A stretch of DNA of 64,000 nucleotides from Saccharococcus thermophilus (GTDB taxonomy: Bacteria > Bacillota > Bacilli > Bacillales > Anoxybacillaceae), in contig NZ_JAASRS010000001.1 of the NCBI RefSeq assembly GCF_011761475.1, positions 682,001 to 746,000 on the forward strand. The letters are read 5' to 3'. This document shows positions 34,144 to 44,153 of the stretch, in pieces (position 1 is the first letter of the stretch; the number at the start of each line of letters is the position of its first letter). The notes under the pieces are model-generated. The model was not told the origin of the DNA. It did not search any database and was given only the letters and a program-made list of their open reading frames with translations. Both the position numbers and the translations under genes were made by a program.

Positions 34144-35820
34144 GTGACAATTAGGACACTTGATGGAAGACGTTTTGCCGAAATGGTTTTTCAAGGGGCG
34201 GCTCATTTATCGAACAATGCAAGGGCCGTCGATGCGCTGAACGTCTTTCCAGTTCCAGACGGTGATACGGGTACAAATATGAATTTATCGATGACTTCCG
34301 GTGCGAAGGAAGTAAAAAATAATGTTTCCGACCATATAGGCAAAGTCGCAAACGCGTTGGCAAAAGGATTGTTGATGGGCGCGCGCGGAAACTCGGGCGT
34401 CATTTTATCGCAATTGTTCCGCGGGTTTGCCAAAGCGGTGGAAACGAAAAAGGAAATTAACAGCGTCGAATTCGCTGCGGCACTTGAAGCTGGTGTCAAT
34501 ACGGCTTATAAGGCAGTGATGAAGCCGGTCGAAGGAACGATCCTTACCGTGGCGAAAGATGCGGCAAGACGGGCGGTCGAAGTGGCGAAAAAAGAACAAG
34601 ATATTGCCGTTGTCATGGAAGAAGTCGTGAAAGAAGCGAAATCGTCTTTGCGGCGCACGCCGGAGTTGCTTCCGGTATTAAAAGAGGTAGGCGTGGTTGA
34701 CAGCGGCGGCCAGGGCCTCGTTTACGTGTATGAAGGATTTTTAAGCGAACTAAAAGGTGAAAACGTTGCCGAACGGAAAACGGCGGAAGTTTCCATGGAA
34801 GAATTAGTGAAAGCGGAACATCATAAAAGTGCGCAAAGCCATATTCATACCGATGAAATTGAGTTTGGCTACTGCACGGAGTTTATGGTGCGGCTCGAAC
34901 CGGATAAACTGCAAAAGCATCCATTCTCGGAAGACGCGTTTCGCCAAGATTTAAGCCGGTTTGGCGATTCGTTGCTCGTCATAGCAGACGATGAGCTCGT
35001 CAAAGTACACATTCATTCCGAACAGCCTGGTGAAGTATTGACATACGGACAGAGATATGGCAGTTTAATCAACATTAAAATTGAAAATATGCGCCAGCAG
35101 CACGCCAACATTATAAACGAAGACCGCCAGACCGCTTCCAATGCAGAAAAGCCGAAACAGACGGAAAAATACGGAATCGTGACCATCGCAATGGGATCCG
35201 GCGTTGCCGAGCTGTTTAAAAGCATCGGCGCCCATGCCGTCATTGAAGGCGGGCAAACGATGAACCCGAGCACGGAGGAGATCGTAAAGGCCATTGAAAG
35301 CATAAACGCGGAAACCGTATTTGTGCTGCCAAATAATAAAAACATTATTATGACAGCAGAGCAAGCGGCGACGGTCGTCAGCCAAAAAGTAATCGTCATT
35401 CCGTCGAGAACCGTTCCGCAAGGCATGGCGGCGCTGCTAGCGTTTAATCCGTCGCTTTCCGAAGAGCAAAATGAAAAAGCGATGACCGCTGCTTTAGCGC
35501 GCGTGAAAACAGGGCAAGTAACGTTCGCCGTGCGTGATACCACCATCGACGGAGTAGAAATTGAAAAAGACGATTACATGGGATTGGCGGACAATAAAAT
35601 TATTGTCGCAGAAAAAGACAAGCTTTCCGTAACGAAGCAATTGCTTGATGCGTTAATCGATGAAGAAAGCGAAATCGTTACGATGATCCATGGAGAAGAC
35701 GCGACGGAAGAGGAAGTGGAAGCGATCGTTTCCTATATTGAGGAAGCGTATCCGGACGTTGAAGTGGAAGTGCACGACGGAAAACAGCCGCTATATCCGT
35801 TTATCTTTTCTGTTGAATAA
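34144..35820 (+). CDS. fakA: Fatty acid kinase catalytic subunit FakA-like (DAK2/DhaL domain protein YloV)
   Basis: FakA phosphorylates fatty acids held by a DegV-type partner (FakB), feeding PlsX/PlsY phospholipid synthesis. The 558-residue product has an N-terminal DhaL nucleotide-binding domain with NVFPVPDGDTGTNM and MGARGNSGVILSQLFRG, a middle domain, and a C-terminal FakB-like domain (about 330-555). The start is GTG 34144 after AAGGAGG. No fakB is in the window; plsX lies 4 kb downstream. Function is by similarity to Staphylococcus FakA. Confidence 0.88.
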   Translation: MTIRTLDGRRFAEMVFQGAAHLSNNARAVDALNVFPVPDGDTGTNMNLSMTSGAKEVKNNVSDHIGKVANALAKGLLMGARGNSGVILSQLFRGFAKAVETKKEINSVEFAAALEAGVNTAYKAVMKPVEGTILTVAKDAARRAVEVAKKEQDIAVVMEEVVKEAKSSLRRTPELLPVLKEVGVVDSGGQGLVYVYEGFLSELKGENVAERKTAEVSMEELVKAEHHKSAQSHIHTDEIEFGYCTEFMVRLEPDKLQKHPFSEDAFRQDLSRFGDSLLVIADDELVKVHIHSEQPGEVLTYGQRYGSLINIKIENMRQQHANIINEDRQTASNAEKPKQTEKYGIVTIAMGSGVAELFKSIGAHAVIEGGQTMNPSTEEIVKAIESINAETVFVLPNNKNIIMTAEQAATVVSQKVIVIPSRTVPQGMAALLAFNPSLSEEQNEKAMTAALARVKTGQVTFAVRDTTIDGVEIEKDDYMGLADNKIIVAEKDKLSVTKQLLDALIDEESEIVTMIHGEDATEEEVEAIVSYIEEAYPDVEVEVHDGKQPLYPFIFSVE

Positions 35821-35831
35821 TATGTTAGAAT

Positions 35832-35859
35832 AATAGAAGGGAGTCTTCCCTTCTATTTT
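35832..35859 (+). terminator. Terminator-like hairpin between yloV and sdaAB
   Basis: AATAGAAGGGA pairs with TCCCTTCTATT around GTCT, followed by TTA. The T run is short. Confidence 0.6.
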
Positions 35860-35886
35860 ATTGTGCAATGAAGGAGCAGAGAAAAT

Positions 35887-36549
35887 ATGAAATATAAAAG
35901 CGTTTTCGATATTATTGGACCGATTATGATTGGACCGTCGAGCTCCCATACGGCGGGAGCGGCGCGCATCGGGCGGGTGGCGCGCGGTTTATTTGGCAGA
36001 AAACCAAAGTGGGCGCACATTTCTTTTTATGGTTCGTTTGCGCAAACGTATAAAGGACATGGGACGGATGTCGCCATTGTCGGCGGTATCCTTGATTTCG
36101 ATACATTTGATGAACGAATTCCGCGTTCGCTTGAAATTGCGAAAGAAGAAGGAATGGAAGTTATTTTTTATGAAGAAGAAGCGATTCCGAATCACCCGAA
36201 CACCGCACGGGTGCGGATTGGGGATGAACAGGGAGAACTAGAGCTTGTCGGCATTTCGATCGGCGGCGGGAAAATTGAAATTACCGAACTCAATGGGTTT
36301 GAACTGAAATTATCTGGCCATCACCCAGCGCTTTTGATTATGCATAATGACCGGTACGGAACGATCGCCGCGGTAGCCAACGTGCTGGCAAAATATGCGA
36401 TTAATATCGGACATATGGAAGTGTCGCGGAAAGAAAAAGGCAAAGAGGCGCTGATGACGATTGAGGTTGATCAACCGCTTGACGAGCATGTAATCAGCGA
36501 GCTCGAAACATTGCCGCATATTATTCAAGTAACAAAGCTTGTCGACTAA
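35887..36549 (+). CDS. sdaAB: L-serine dehydratase, iron-sulfur-dependent, beta subunit
   Basis: With SdaAA it deaminates L-serine to pyruvate. The 220-residue product has the GPIMIGPSSSHTAGAARIG substrate segment and a C-terminal ACT domain (about 148-220), which may bind serine or regulate activity. ATG 35887 follows GAAGGAG. The two-subunit form, as here, is the Firmicutes type. Confidence 0.95.
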   Translation: MKYKSVFDIIGPIMIGPSSSHTAGAARIGRVARGLFGRKPKWAHISFYGSFAQTYKGHGTDVAIVGGILDFDTFDERIPRSLEIAKEEGMEVIFYEEEAIPNHPNTARVRIGDEQGELELVGISIGGGKIEITELNGFELKLSGHHPALLIMHNDRYGTIAAVANVLAKYAINIGHMEVSRKEKGKEALMTIEVDQPLDEHVISELETLPHIIQVTKLVD

Positions 36550-36579
36550 CGAAAGCGTTTGCAAAAGGGAGGAAATTGA

Positions 36580-37458
36580 ATGTTTCGCAATGTTGCAGAA
36601 CTGGTGGAATTGGCGGAAAGCCAAAACATTAAAATTGCCGAAGTAATGATTCGCCAAGAGATCGAGGTGACGGGAAGAAGCCGAGAGGACATTTTCGCGC
36701 AAATGGACAAAAATTTACAAGTAATGGAACAAGCGGTGGAAAAAGGATTGGCCGGCGTCGTTTCGCGGTCGGGGCTGACCGGCGGGAATTCAGTATTATT
36801 GCAGCGATATATTAGCCAGGGAAACTTTTTATCGGGAGAAACGATTTTAGACGCCGTCAGCAAAGCGATGGCAACGAACGAAGTGAACGCGGCGATGGGC
36901 GTTATTTGCGCGACGCCGACGGCGGGGTCGGCCGGAGTCGTTCCGGGCACGCTTTTTGCCGTGAAAGAGAAATTAAAACCGACGCGCGAGGAAATGATCG
37001 AGTTTTTGTTTACCGCTGGCGCGTTCGGCTATGTGGTGGCCAATAACGCTTCGATTTCCGGCGCCGCCGGAGGTTGTCAGGCGGAAGTCGGCTCCGCTGC
37101 GGGCATGGCGGCGGCCGCGCTTGTTGAGCTGGCCGGCGGAACGCCAAGCCAGGCGGCAGAAGCGATGGCAATTGCCTTAAAAAATATGTTAGGATTAGTA
37201 TGTGACCCTGTCGCCGGTTTGGTCGAAGTGCCATGTGTCAAACGAAATGCGATGGGGGCGGCAAATGCGATGGTGGCGGCGGATATGGCGCTTGCCGGCA
37301 TTAAAAGCCGCATCCCGTGCGACGAGGTGATTGAAGCAATGTACCGCATTGGTGAAATGATGCCAACGGCATTAAAAGAAACTGCACAAGGGGGGTTAGC
37401 AGCAACGCCGACAGGCCGCACCTTAGCGGCGAAAATTTTCGGCGTTTCCGCGAAATAA
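36580..37458 (+). CDS. sdaAA: L-serine dehydratase, iron-sulfur-dependent, alpha subunit
   Basis: This subunit holds the [4Fe-4S] cluster. The 292-residue product shows the conserved Cys in GVICATPTAGSAGV, GAAGGCQAEVGSA and VCDPVAGLVEVPCVKRN, which provide cluster ligands in the family. AAGGGAGG precedes ATG 36580. It follows sdaAB by 30 bases. Confidence 0.95.
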   Translation: MFRNVAELVELAESQNIKIAEVMIRQEIEVTGRSREDIFAQMDKNLQVMEQAVEKGLAGVVSRSGLTGGNSVLLQRYISQGNFLSGETILDAVSKAMATNEVNAAMGVICATPTAGSAGVVPGTLFAVKEKLKPTREEMIEFLFTAGAFGYVVANNASISGAAGGCQAEVGSAAGMAAAALVELAGGTPSQAAEAMAIALKNMLGLVCDPVAGLVEVPCVKRNAMGAANAMVAADMALAGIKSRIPCDEVIEAMYRIGEMMPTALKETAQGGLAATPTGRTLAAKIFGVSAK

Positions 37459-37460
37459 CG

Positions 37461-39509
37461 GTGAATCGCGAGTTGCAACAGCCAGTTACCGCAATCAAAG
37501 GAATCGGCGAAGAGACGAGCGAAGCGCTGAAAGAAATGGGAATTACCACGATCGAACAGCTGCTTATGCATGTTCCATATCGTTATGAAGATTATGAGCT
37601 AAAAGATTTGGCGGAAGTCAAACATGATGAAAAAGTAACGGTCGAGGGGAAGGTTCATAGCGAGCCTTCTCTTACGTATTATACGAAAAAAAAATCGCGC
37701 CTAACGTTTCGTCTCCTTGTCGGGCGGTATTTAATCACGGTCGTTTGTTTCAACCGTCCTTATTTAAAAGGAAAAATAGCGATGGATGATACGGTGACGG
37801 TTATCGGCAAGTGGGATCAGCACCGCCAGACGATTACCGCTTATGAAGTGAAGCTCGGGCCGCTCCCGCAAACAAAAGAAATCGAGCCTGTTTATTCCGT
37901 GCGCGGCTCGATTACAGTGAAAGGAATGCGGCGTTTCATCAAGCTGGCACTTACGCAATACGGCGCGGCGATCGACGACCCGCTCCCGCTTTCGATCCGG
38001 CGCGCCTACCGGCTCGTTTCTAAGCAAGAAGCGCTGCGCTCCGTCCACTTCCCGCGTTCGCATGAAGAATTGAAACAGGCGAGACGGAGACTGGTATATG
38101 AAGAGTTTTTGCTGTTTCAACTGAAAATTCATGCGCTGCGCAAAGTAGCGCGTGAATATTCGCAAGGAATCGCCCATTCGTTTTCCACAGAAAAGCTGGA
38201 CGCTTTTATAGGGCAGCTGCCATTTCCGCTAACGAATGCGCAGCGGCGCGTCATCGCGGAAATTCTTGCCGATATGCGCGCCCCATATCGCATGAACCGG
38301 CTGCTTCAAGGTGATGTCGGTTCAGGAAAAACGGTCGTGGCGGCCGTCGTCTTATACGCCACCGTTCTCTCCGGCTACCAGGGGGCGCTGATGGTGCCTA
38401 CGGAAATTTTAGCGGAACAGCACGCCCACTCGATGCGGCAGCTATTTGCCGCCACTGACGTCAAGGTCGCGCTCTTAACGAGTTCGGTGAAAGGAAAGAA
38501 ACGAAGAGAAATTTTAGAGCAGCTCGCCGCCGGCGACATTGATATTATGATCGGCACCCATGCGCTCATTCAAGAAGAAGTGAATTTTAAGAAACTTGGT
38601 TTAGTCATTACGGATGAACAGCATCGATTTGGCGTCGAGCAGCGCCGCGTTTTGCGTGAAAAAGGGCAGTCGCCGGACGTATTGATGATGACGGCCACCC
38701 CGATCCCGCGCACCCTCGCCATCACCGCGTTTGGGGAAATGGATGTGTCGGTGATTGATGAAATGCCGGCAGGAAGAAAAAAGGTGAAGACGTATTGGGT
38801 CAAGCACCATATGTTCGAGCGGGTGCTTGATTTTATCGAAAAAGAAATTCAAAAAGGACGGCAGGCTTATATCATTTGTCCGCTGATTGAAGAATCGGAA
38901 AAGTTGGATGTGCAAAATGCGATTGATGTCCATAGCATGCTTACGCATTATTACAGAGGAAAATACAACATCGGACTGATGCATGGGCGTCTTTCCGCGG
39001 AAGAAAAGGAAGAAGTGATGAAGGCGTTTAGCGAAAACCGCGTCCAAGTGTTAGTTTCCACTACTGTAGTAGAAGTAGGAGTCAACGTGCCAAACGCTAC
39101 CGTCATGGTTATCTATGATGCCGAACGGTTTGGCTTGGCGCAGCTCCACCAGTTGCGCGGCCGGGTCGGCCGCGGCGATGAACAGTCGTATTGCATTTTG
39201 ATCGCCGACCCGAAATCCGAAATCGGAAAAGAGCGCATGCGCATTATGACGGAAACGACGGATGGATTTGTGCTGTCAGAGAAAGATTTACAGCTGCGCG
39301 GTCCAGGTGATTTTTTCGGCACCAAACAAAGCGGCATGCCGGAATTTCGATTTGGAGATATCGTGCATGATTATCGCATTTTAGAAGTCGCTCGTGGCGA
39401 TGCGGCGAAACTGATTGAATCGAAAGCGTTTTGGCATGATGAGTCATATCAATGCTTGCGCCTTTATTTGCAAGAGTCGGGCGTATTGGACGGCGAAAAA
39501 CTAGATTGA
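37461..39509 (+). CDS. recG: ATP-dependent DNA helicase RecG
   Basis: RecG remodels stalled replication forks and Holliday junctions. The 682-residue product has an N-terminal wedge OB domain, Walker A GDVGSGKT from residue 284, DEQH at 385-388, TATPIPRT, and motif VI QLRGRVGRG followed by the TRG region. The start is GTG 37461, two bases after the sdaAA stop, with no evident ribosome binding site; length and N-terminus agree with B. subtilis RecG. Confidence 0.96.
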   Translation: MNRELQQPVTAIKGIGEETSEALKEMGITTIEQLLMHVPYRYEDYELKDLAEVKHDEKVTVEGKVHSEPSLTYYTKKKSRLTFRLLVGRYLITVVCFNRPYLKGKIAMDDTVTVIGKWDQHRQTITAYEVKLGPLPQTKEIEPVYSVRGSITVKGMRRFIKLALTQYGAAIDDPLPLSIRRAYRLVSKQEALRSVHFPRSHEELKQARRRLVYEEFLLFQLKIHALRKVAREYSQGIAHSFSTEKLDAFIGQLPFPLTNAQRRVIAEILADMRAPYRMNRLLQGDVGSGKTVVAAVVLYATVLSGYQGALMVPTEILAEQHAHSMRQLFAATDVKVALLTSSVKGKKRREILEQLAAGDIDIMIGTHALIQEEVNFKKLGLVITDEQHRFGVEQRRVLREKGQSPDVLMMTATPIPRTLAITAFGEMDVSVIDEMPAGRKKVKTYWVKHHMFERVLDFIEKEIQKGRQAYIICPLIEESEKLDVQNAIDVHSMLTHYYRGKYNIGLMHGRLSAEEKEEVMKAFSENRVQVLVSTTVVEVGVNVPNATVMVIYDAERFGLAQLHQLRGRVGRGDEQSYCILIADPKSEIGKERMRIMTETTDGFVLSEKDLQLRGPGDFFGTKQSGMPEFRFGDIVHDYRILEVARGDAAKLIESKAFWHDESYQCLRLYLQESGVLDGEKLD

Positions 39510-39522
39510 TAGAAAAAGATGT

Positions 39523-39558
39523 GCGGTCTGTCTTTTTATACGGCAGACCGCTTTTTTT
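39523..39558 (+). terminator. Rho-independent terminator after recG
   Basis: GCGGTCTG (39523-39530) pairs with CAGACCGC (39544-39551), followed by T7. Confidence 0.88.
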
Positions 39559-39560
39559 GC

Positions 39561-39589
39561 TTGCATTCTTTTTTTTGATATTATATATT
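39561..39589 (+). promoter_or_regulatory. Promoter of the fapR-plsX-fabD-fabG operon
   Basis: TTGCAT (39561-39566), 17 bases, TATATT (39584-39589). The FapR operator begins three bases downstream. Confidence 0.8.
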
Positions 39590-39591
39590 AC

Positions 39592-39612
39592 TTTTAGTAC
39601 CTAGTCATAAAA
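39592..39612. promoter_or_regulatory. FapR operator
   Basis: TTTTAGTACCTAGTCATAAA (39592-39611) closely matches the known FapR box TTAGTACCTAGTCTTAA. It covers the expected transcription start, so FapR would repress its own operon until malonyl-CoA releases it. Confidence 0.88.
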
Positions 39613-39629
39613 CTGGGCGGTGTAAACAG

Positions 39630-40226
39630 ATGAGAAAAAGCAAACGAGAGCGACAACGGCTTTTGCAAGAGACGATTCGTGAAAATCCGTTTATTACCGA
39701 TGAAGAGTTAGCGGAAAAATTTTCGGTCAGCGTCCAGACGATCCGCTTGGACCGGCTGGAGCTGTCGATACCGGAGTTGCGCGAACGCATTAAGCATGTT
39801 GCAAAGCAGTCGCTGGCAGATAAAGTAAGGGCGCTTCCGCTCGAGGAAGTGATCGGTGAAATTATTGATATCGAGCCGGACCATAGCGCGATTTCTATTT
39901 TTGATGTGAAAGCGGAACATGTGTTTAGACGAAACCGCATTGCCCGTGGCCATCATTTGTTTGCTCAGGCCAACTCGCTTGCCGTTGCCGTCATCAACGA
40001 TGAACTTGCCTTGACGGCCAAAGCAAATATCCGTTTTACGAGGCAAGTAAAAGAAAATGAACGCGTTGTGGCGAAAGCAAAAGTAGTTGGGGAAAAAGAA
40101 AACGGCCGGACGATCGTCGAAGTCAACAGCTATGTCGGGCAGGAGCTCGTTTTTTCCGGAACGTTTGAAATGTATCGATCCAACAATGAGAAAAAGGATG
40201 GAGACAGCTATGAAGATCGCGATTGA
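39630..40226 (+). CDS. fapR: Transcription factor FapR, repressor of fatty acid and phospholipid synthesis
   Basis: FapR binds DNA when malonyl-CoA is low. The 198-residue product has an N-terminal DeoR-like helix-turn-helix ([20 protein letters not shown], residues 22-41), a linker helix, and a C-terminal hot-dog domain (about 80-195) that binds malonyl-CoA. It is autoregulated through the operator upstream. It overlaps plsX by 17 bases. Confidence 0.96.
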   Translation: MRKSKRERQRLLQETIRENPFITDEELAEKFSVSVQTIRLDRLELSIPELRERIKHVAKQSLADKVRALPLEEVIGEIIDIEPDHSAISIFDVKAEHVFRRNRIARGHHLFAQANSLAVAVINDELALTAKANIRFTRQVKENERVVAKAKVVGEKENGRTIVEVNSYVGQELVFSGTFEMYRSNNEKKDGDSYEDRD

Positions 40227-41199
40227 TGCAATGGGAGGAGACCACGCTCCAAAAGAAATCGTGCTCGGGGCGATGAAAGCGGTGCAGCATTTTACCGATG
40301 TACATATTATGCTGCTTGGCGATGAGGCGCAAATTCGCTCGCACCTTACGAATGAGGAACGAATTACGATCGTTCATACCGATGAAGTGATTGAGGCGAC
40401 CGATGAGCCGGTGCGGGCGGTGAGAAGAAAGAAGAACGCGTCAATGGTGTTGATGGCGCAAGAAGTGAAAGAAGGACGAGCCGACGCTTGCATCTCAGCT
40501 GGCAATACGGGCGCACTAATGGCGGCAGGACTGTTTGTTGTCGGACGGATCGCTGGAATTGATCGGCCGGCGCTCGCTCCGACGCTTCCGACCGTCGGCG
40601 GCGAAGGATTTTTATTTTTAGATGTCGGCGCCAACGTTGATGCCCGTCCGGAACATTTATTGCAGTACGCGTTAATGGGACATGTATACGCCCAAAAAGT
40701 AAGAGGCATTTCCCAGCCGCGCATTGGCTTGTTGAATGTCGGAACAGAAGATCAAAAAGGAAACGATGTCGCTAAACGCACGTTTCAGCTTTTGAAAGAG
40801 ACGGACCTTCATTTTATCGGCAATGTCGAAGCGCGCGATTTATTGCAAGGTGTCGCTGATGTTGTCGTTACTGACGGGTTTACCGGCAATGTCGCGCTCA
40901 AAACGATCGAAGGCACGGCGATATCCGTATTTTCGATGTTAAAGCAGGCGTTGACAAGCAGTTTATCAAGCAGATTAGCGGCAGCCGTGTTAAAGCCGAG
41001 ACTCGTTCAATTAAAAAAGATGATGGATTATTCCGAATATGGCGGAGCGGCGCTGTTTGGCTTAAACGCTCCGGTGATTAAAGCGCACGGTTCGTCCGAT
41101 GCCAATGCGATCTTTCACGCGGTGCGCCAGGCGCGGGAAATGGTAGCCAACGACATTATCGCCACCATCAAAGAGTCGCTCGAACAAAACCATTCGTAA
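40210..41199 (+). CDS. plsX: Phosphate acyltransferase PlsX
   Basis: PlsX converts acyl-ACP to acyl phosphate for phospholipid synthesis. The 329-residue product starts [20 protein letters not shown] and has [12 protein letters not shown] and [15 protein letters not shown] chose ATG 40210 after AAAAAGGATGGAG; the longer open frame upstream is antiphase within fapR and not conserved. Confidence 0.96.
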   Translation: MKIAIDAMGGDHAPKEIVLGAMKAVQHFTDVHIMLLGDEAQIRSHLTNEERITIVHTDEVIEATDEPVRAVRRKKNASMVLMAQEVKEGRADACISAGNTGALMAAGLFVVGRIAGIDRPALAPTLPTVGGEGFLFLDVGANVDARPEHLLQYALMGHVYAQKVRGISQPRIGLLNVGTEDQKGNDVAKRTFQLLKETDLHFIGNVEARDLLQGVADVVVTDGFTGNVALKTIEGTAISVFSMLKQALTSSLSSRLAAAVLKPRLVQLKKMMDYSEYGGAALFGLNAPVIKAHGSSDANAIFHAVRQAREMVANDIIATIKESLEQNHS

Positions 41200-41213
41200 A
41201 GGAAGGGAAATCT

Positions 41214-42155
41214 ATGGGGAAAATCGCTTTTATTTTTCCAGGACAAGGATCGCAGACGGTAGGCATGGGAAAAGATATTGCCGAAAGCGATGCCAATGCG
41301 CGTGCACTGTTTCAAGCCGCCGATGAACGTTTAGGATTTTCGCTTTCCTCGCTTATTTTCGAAGGCCCGCAGGAGACGCTGACGTTAACGTACAACGCCC
41401 AGCCGGCTTTATTGACGACAAGTATCGCCCTGCTTGAAAAAGTAAAAGAGGCAGGGATTACAGCCGATTATGTTGCCGGCCATAGTTTGGGAGAATATAC
41501 AGCGTTGGTGGCAGCAGGCGTGCTTTCGTTTGCTGATGCGGTCTATGCGGTGCGAAAACGCGGTGAGTTTATGGAAGAAGCGGTGCCGGCCGGCACAGGA
41601 ACGATGGCGGCTGTATTAGGAATGGACGCCGCGGCGCTTGAAGCGGTAACAAACGAAGTATCAGCGCAAGGAGATCCGGTGCAGTTGGCAAATTTAAACT
41701 GCCCAGGCCAGATTGTTATCTCCGGTTCGAAAGCAGGTGTGGAAAAAGCCGGTCAGCTGGCGAAAGAGCGCGGCGCCAAACGAGTGATTCCGCTCGAGGT
41801 AAGCGGGCCGTTTCATTCGTCTTTAATGAAACCGGCGGCCGGCAAATTGCAAGAAGTGTTAAACGGCGTTGCTATTCACGATGCGAAAATTCCGGTCATC
41901 GCCAATGTGACCGCGGAGCCGGTTGTGAAAAAAGAAGAGATTTCGCGCTTATTAATCGAACAGTTATATTCTCCAGTGCGCTGGGAAGAATCAGTAAAAA
42001 CGATGATCACTTTAGGAGTGGATACGTTTATTGAAATCGGTCCAGGGAAAGTGCTATCCGGGCTGGTGAAAAAAATTGACCGCAACGTGCGCGTGCATGC
42101 TGTCAATGATTTAGAAACATTGAAATCAACCGTTGCGGCTGTGAAAGGAGAGTAA
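41214..42155 (+). CDS. fabD: Malonyl-CoA:ACP transacylase
   Basis: FabD transfers malonyl from CoA to acyl carrier protein. The 313-residue product has [14 protein letters not shown] at the N-terminus, nucleophile Ser91 in GHSLG, and the [11 protein letters not shown] segment with the catalytic His. AAAGGAAGGG precedes ATG 41214. Confidence 0.96.
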   Translation: MGKIAFIFPGQGSQTVGMGKDIAESDANARALFQAADERLGFSLSSLIFEGPQETLTLTYNAQPALLTTSIALLEKVKEAGITADYVAGHSLGEYTALVAAGVLSFADAVYAVRKRGEFMEEAVPAGTGTMAAVLGMDAAALEAVTNEVSAQGDPVQLANLNCPGQIVISGSKAGVEKAGQLAKERGAKRVIPLEVSGPFHSSLMKPAAGKLQEVLNGVAIHDAKIPVIANVTAEPVVKKEEISRLLIEQLYSPVRWEESVKTMITLGVDTFIEIGPGKVLSGLVKKIDRNVRVHAVNDLETLKSTVAAVKGE

Positions 42156-42159
42156 AAGA

Positions 42160-42900
42160 ATGTTGCAAGGGAAAGTAGCGCTTGTCACGGGAGCGTCGCG
42201 TGGCATCGGCCGGGCGATTGCGCTCGAACTTGCCCGTCAAGGGGCAAATGTAGCCGTCAATTACGCCGGCAGCGAGGCAAAAGCGTATGAAGTGGTCGAA
42301 GAAATCAAAAAGATGGGCAAAGAGGCGGTGGCGATCCAAGCGGACGTTTCCAGCGCCGAAGCTGTCGAGCGCATGGTAAAAACGGTGCTAGAGCAGTTTG
42401 GCCGCATCGATATTTTAGTGAACAATGCCGGCATTACCCGCGATAATTTATTGATGCGCATGAAAGAGGAAGAATGGGATCAGGTGATGAATACGAACTT
42501 AAAAGGGGTATTTCATTGTATAAAGGCGGTGACGCGGCCGATGATGAAACAGCGCTATGGCCGCATCGTCAACATCGCTTCCATCGTCGGCATCAGCGGC
42601 AATCCGGGGCAAGCAAACTATGTCGCCGCTAAAGCAGGGGTCATCGGATTGACAAAAACGGCGGCGCGGGAACTTGCCAGCCGCAACATTACGGTCAATG
42701 CCGTCGCGCCAGGGTTCATCACGACGGACATGACCGACAGTCTTAGCGACGAATTAAAAGCGGAAATGTTAAAACAAATTCCGCTCGCTCGCTTTGGCGA
42801 GCCGGAAGACGTCGCCAAAGTCGTTGCCTTTCTCGTATCGGACGCAGCCAGCTACATGACCGGACAAACGCTCCATGTCGATGGCGGAATGGTGATGTAA
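42160..42900 (+). CDS. fabG: 3-oxoacyl-ACP reductase
   Basis: FabG reduces 3-oxoacyl-ACP with NADPH. The 246-residue short-chain dehydrogenase has the NADP motif TGASRGIG (residues 9-16), NNAG, and catalytic Ser in NIASIVG with Tyr154 and Lys158 (YVAAK). It is four bases after fabD. Confidence 0.97.
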   Translation: MLQGKVALVTGASRGIGRAIALELARQGANVAVNYAGSEAKAYEVVEEIKKMGKEAVAIQADVSSAEAVERMVKTVLEQFGRIDILVNNAGITRDNLLMRMKEEEWDQVMNTNLKGVFHCIKAVTRPMMKQRYGRIVNIASIVGISGNPGQANYVAAKAGVIGLTKTAARELASRNITVNAVAPGFITTDMTDSLSDELKAEMLKQIPLARFGEPEDVAKVVAFLVSDAASYMTGQTLHVDGGMVM

Positions 42901-42911
42901 ATTTCAAATAG

Positions 42912-42931
42912 CGGCTAGTATTTTCTAGCCG
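42912..42931 (+). promoter_or_regulatory. Hairpin upstream of acpP, with -10 element at 42939-42944
   Basis: CGGCTAG (42912-42918) and CTAGCCG (42925-42931) form a 7-bp stem with a 6-base loop but no T run. TATAAT follows at 42939-42944 with no good -35 (TAGTAT at 17-base spacing). It may be a weak terminator or processing site after fabG together with an acpP promoter. Confidence 0.45.
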
Positions 42932-42964
42932 AATCTACTATAATCATGAAGGGAGGTGAATCGA

Positions 42965-43198
42965 ATGGCAGACGTATTAGAACGCGTAACGAAAATTATC
43001 GTAGACCGTCTAGGTGTCGAAGAATCGCAAGTAACGCTAGATGCATCTTTCAAAGATGATCTTGGCGCTGACTCCCTAGATATCGTTGAACTCGTAATGG
43101 AATTAGAAGATGAATTTAATATGGAAATTTCCGATGAAGAAGCGGAAAAAATTGTCACAGTAGGAGACGCTGTGAACTACATAAAAAGCCACATGTAA
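42965..43198 (+). CDS. acpP: Acyl carrier protein
   Basis: The 77-residue acidic protein carries fatty acyl chains on a phosphopantetheine arm attached to Ser37 in the [11 protein letters not shown] motif. I chose ATG 42965, with GGGAGGTG ahead; an in-frame GTG at 42956 sits within that site. It follows fabG and is the last gene of the lipid cluster. Confidence 0.97.
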   Translation: MADVLERVTKIIVDRLGVEESQVTLDASFKDDLGADSLDIVELVMELEDEFNMEISDEEAEKIVTVGDAVNYIKSHM

Positions 43199-43206
43199 TA
43201 TCTAGA

Positions 43207-43236
43207 AAAGTCCCGTTGCCCAAAACGGGGCTTTCT
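43207..43236 (+). terminator. Terminator after acpP
   Basis: AAAGTCCCGTT (43207-43217) pairs with AACGGGGCTTT; a short T-rich stretch and T6 follow. Confidence 0.75.
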
Positions 43237-43331
43237 CTGCTTTTTTATCTGTGTAACGAACGGATGAGCGGATATAATAAAAGAAGTATACGATTGATTT
43301 TTGCGTCGAATGAAGTCGGAGGGCTTTCTAT

Positions 43332-44072
43332 ATGTCAAAACCAAAAGATAAAGAGCGCACTCATGAAAAAAGGAGAGCGAAATTTAAAGAGTTGCAGAAA
43401 AAAATCGGCATTTTTTTTGCGAATGAACAGCTTCTCATTCAGGCTTTTACTCATTCATCGTATGTGAATGAGCATCGGAGACGGCCGCAGGAAGACAACG
43501 AACGGCTCGAATTTTTGGGCGATGCGGTGCTTGAGCTTACCGTTTCGCAATATTTGTTTAAAAAGTTCCCGCATATGAGCGAGGGAGAGCTAACGAAACT
43601 GCGGGCCGCGATTGTTTGCGAGCCTTCGCTTGTCAAGTTTGCCAACGCTTTGTCGTTCGGCGAGCTCGTCCTGTTAGGAAAGGGCGAAGAACTGACAGGC
43701 GGACGGACGAGACCGGCACTGTTGGCAGATGTATTCGAGGCGTTTATCGGCGCGCTCTATTTAGATCAAGGAATGGATGCGGTCGTCCAATTTTTGGGAC
43801 AAACGATTTTCCCGAAAATTGATGAAGGTGCTTTTTCTCATGTGATGGATTTTAAAAGCCAATTGCAGGAGCTTGTGCAGCGCGATGGCATCGGTGTGCT
43901 GGAATATGCGATTTTGGAGGAAAAAGGTCCAGCGCATAATAAAGAATTTGTTTCCCGTGTTTCGCTGAACGGGAAGGAGCTTGGCATCGGCGTTGGCAAG
44001 TCGAAAAAAGAGGCGGAGCAGCATGCGGCGCAGATGGCGCTCGAAACATTAAGAACACTGGAGAAACAATAA
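43332..44072 (+). CDS. rnc: Ribonuclease III
   Basis: RNase III cuts double-stranded RNA in rRNA, SRP RNA and mRNA processing. The 246-residue product has the catalytic signature [14 protein letters not shown], the second acidic site [15 protein letters not shown], and a C-terminal double-stranded RNA-binding domain (about 170-240, ending [14 protein letters not shown]). ATG 43332 follows GGAGGG; a TATAAT at 43273-43278 may be part of its promoter. Confidence 0.97.
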   Translation: MSKPKDKERTHEKRRAKFKELQKKIGIFFANEQLLIQAFTHSSYVNEHRRRPQEDNERLEFLGDAVLELTVSQYLFKKFPHMSEGELTKLRAAIVCEPSLVKFANALSFGELVLLGKGEELTGGRTRPALLADVFEAFIGALYLDQGMDAVVQFLGQTIFPKIDEGAFSHVMDFKSQLQELVQRDGIGVLEYAILEEKGPAHNKEFVSRVSLNGKELGIGVGKSKKEAEQHAAQMALETLRTLEKQ

Positions 44073-44105
44073 AGGGTTGGCTCTTACCAATAGTCAGCCC
44101 TTTTT
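44072..44105 (+). terminator. Terminator after rnc
   Basis: An 11-bp stem, AAGGGTTGGCT with AGTCAGCCCTT (two G-T pairs), starting at the rnc stop codon and followed by T5 in total. Confidence 0.75.
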
Positions 44106-44153
44106 GTGGCTATTGATCGCACAACATAGGAAAGATTGTGAGGCGTGGTATGA

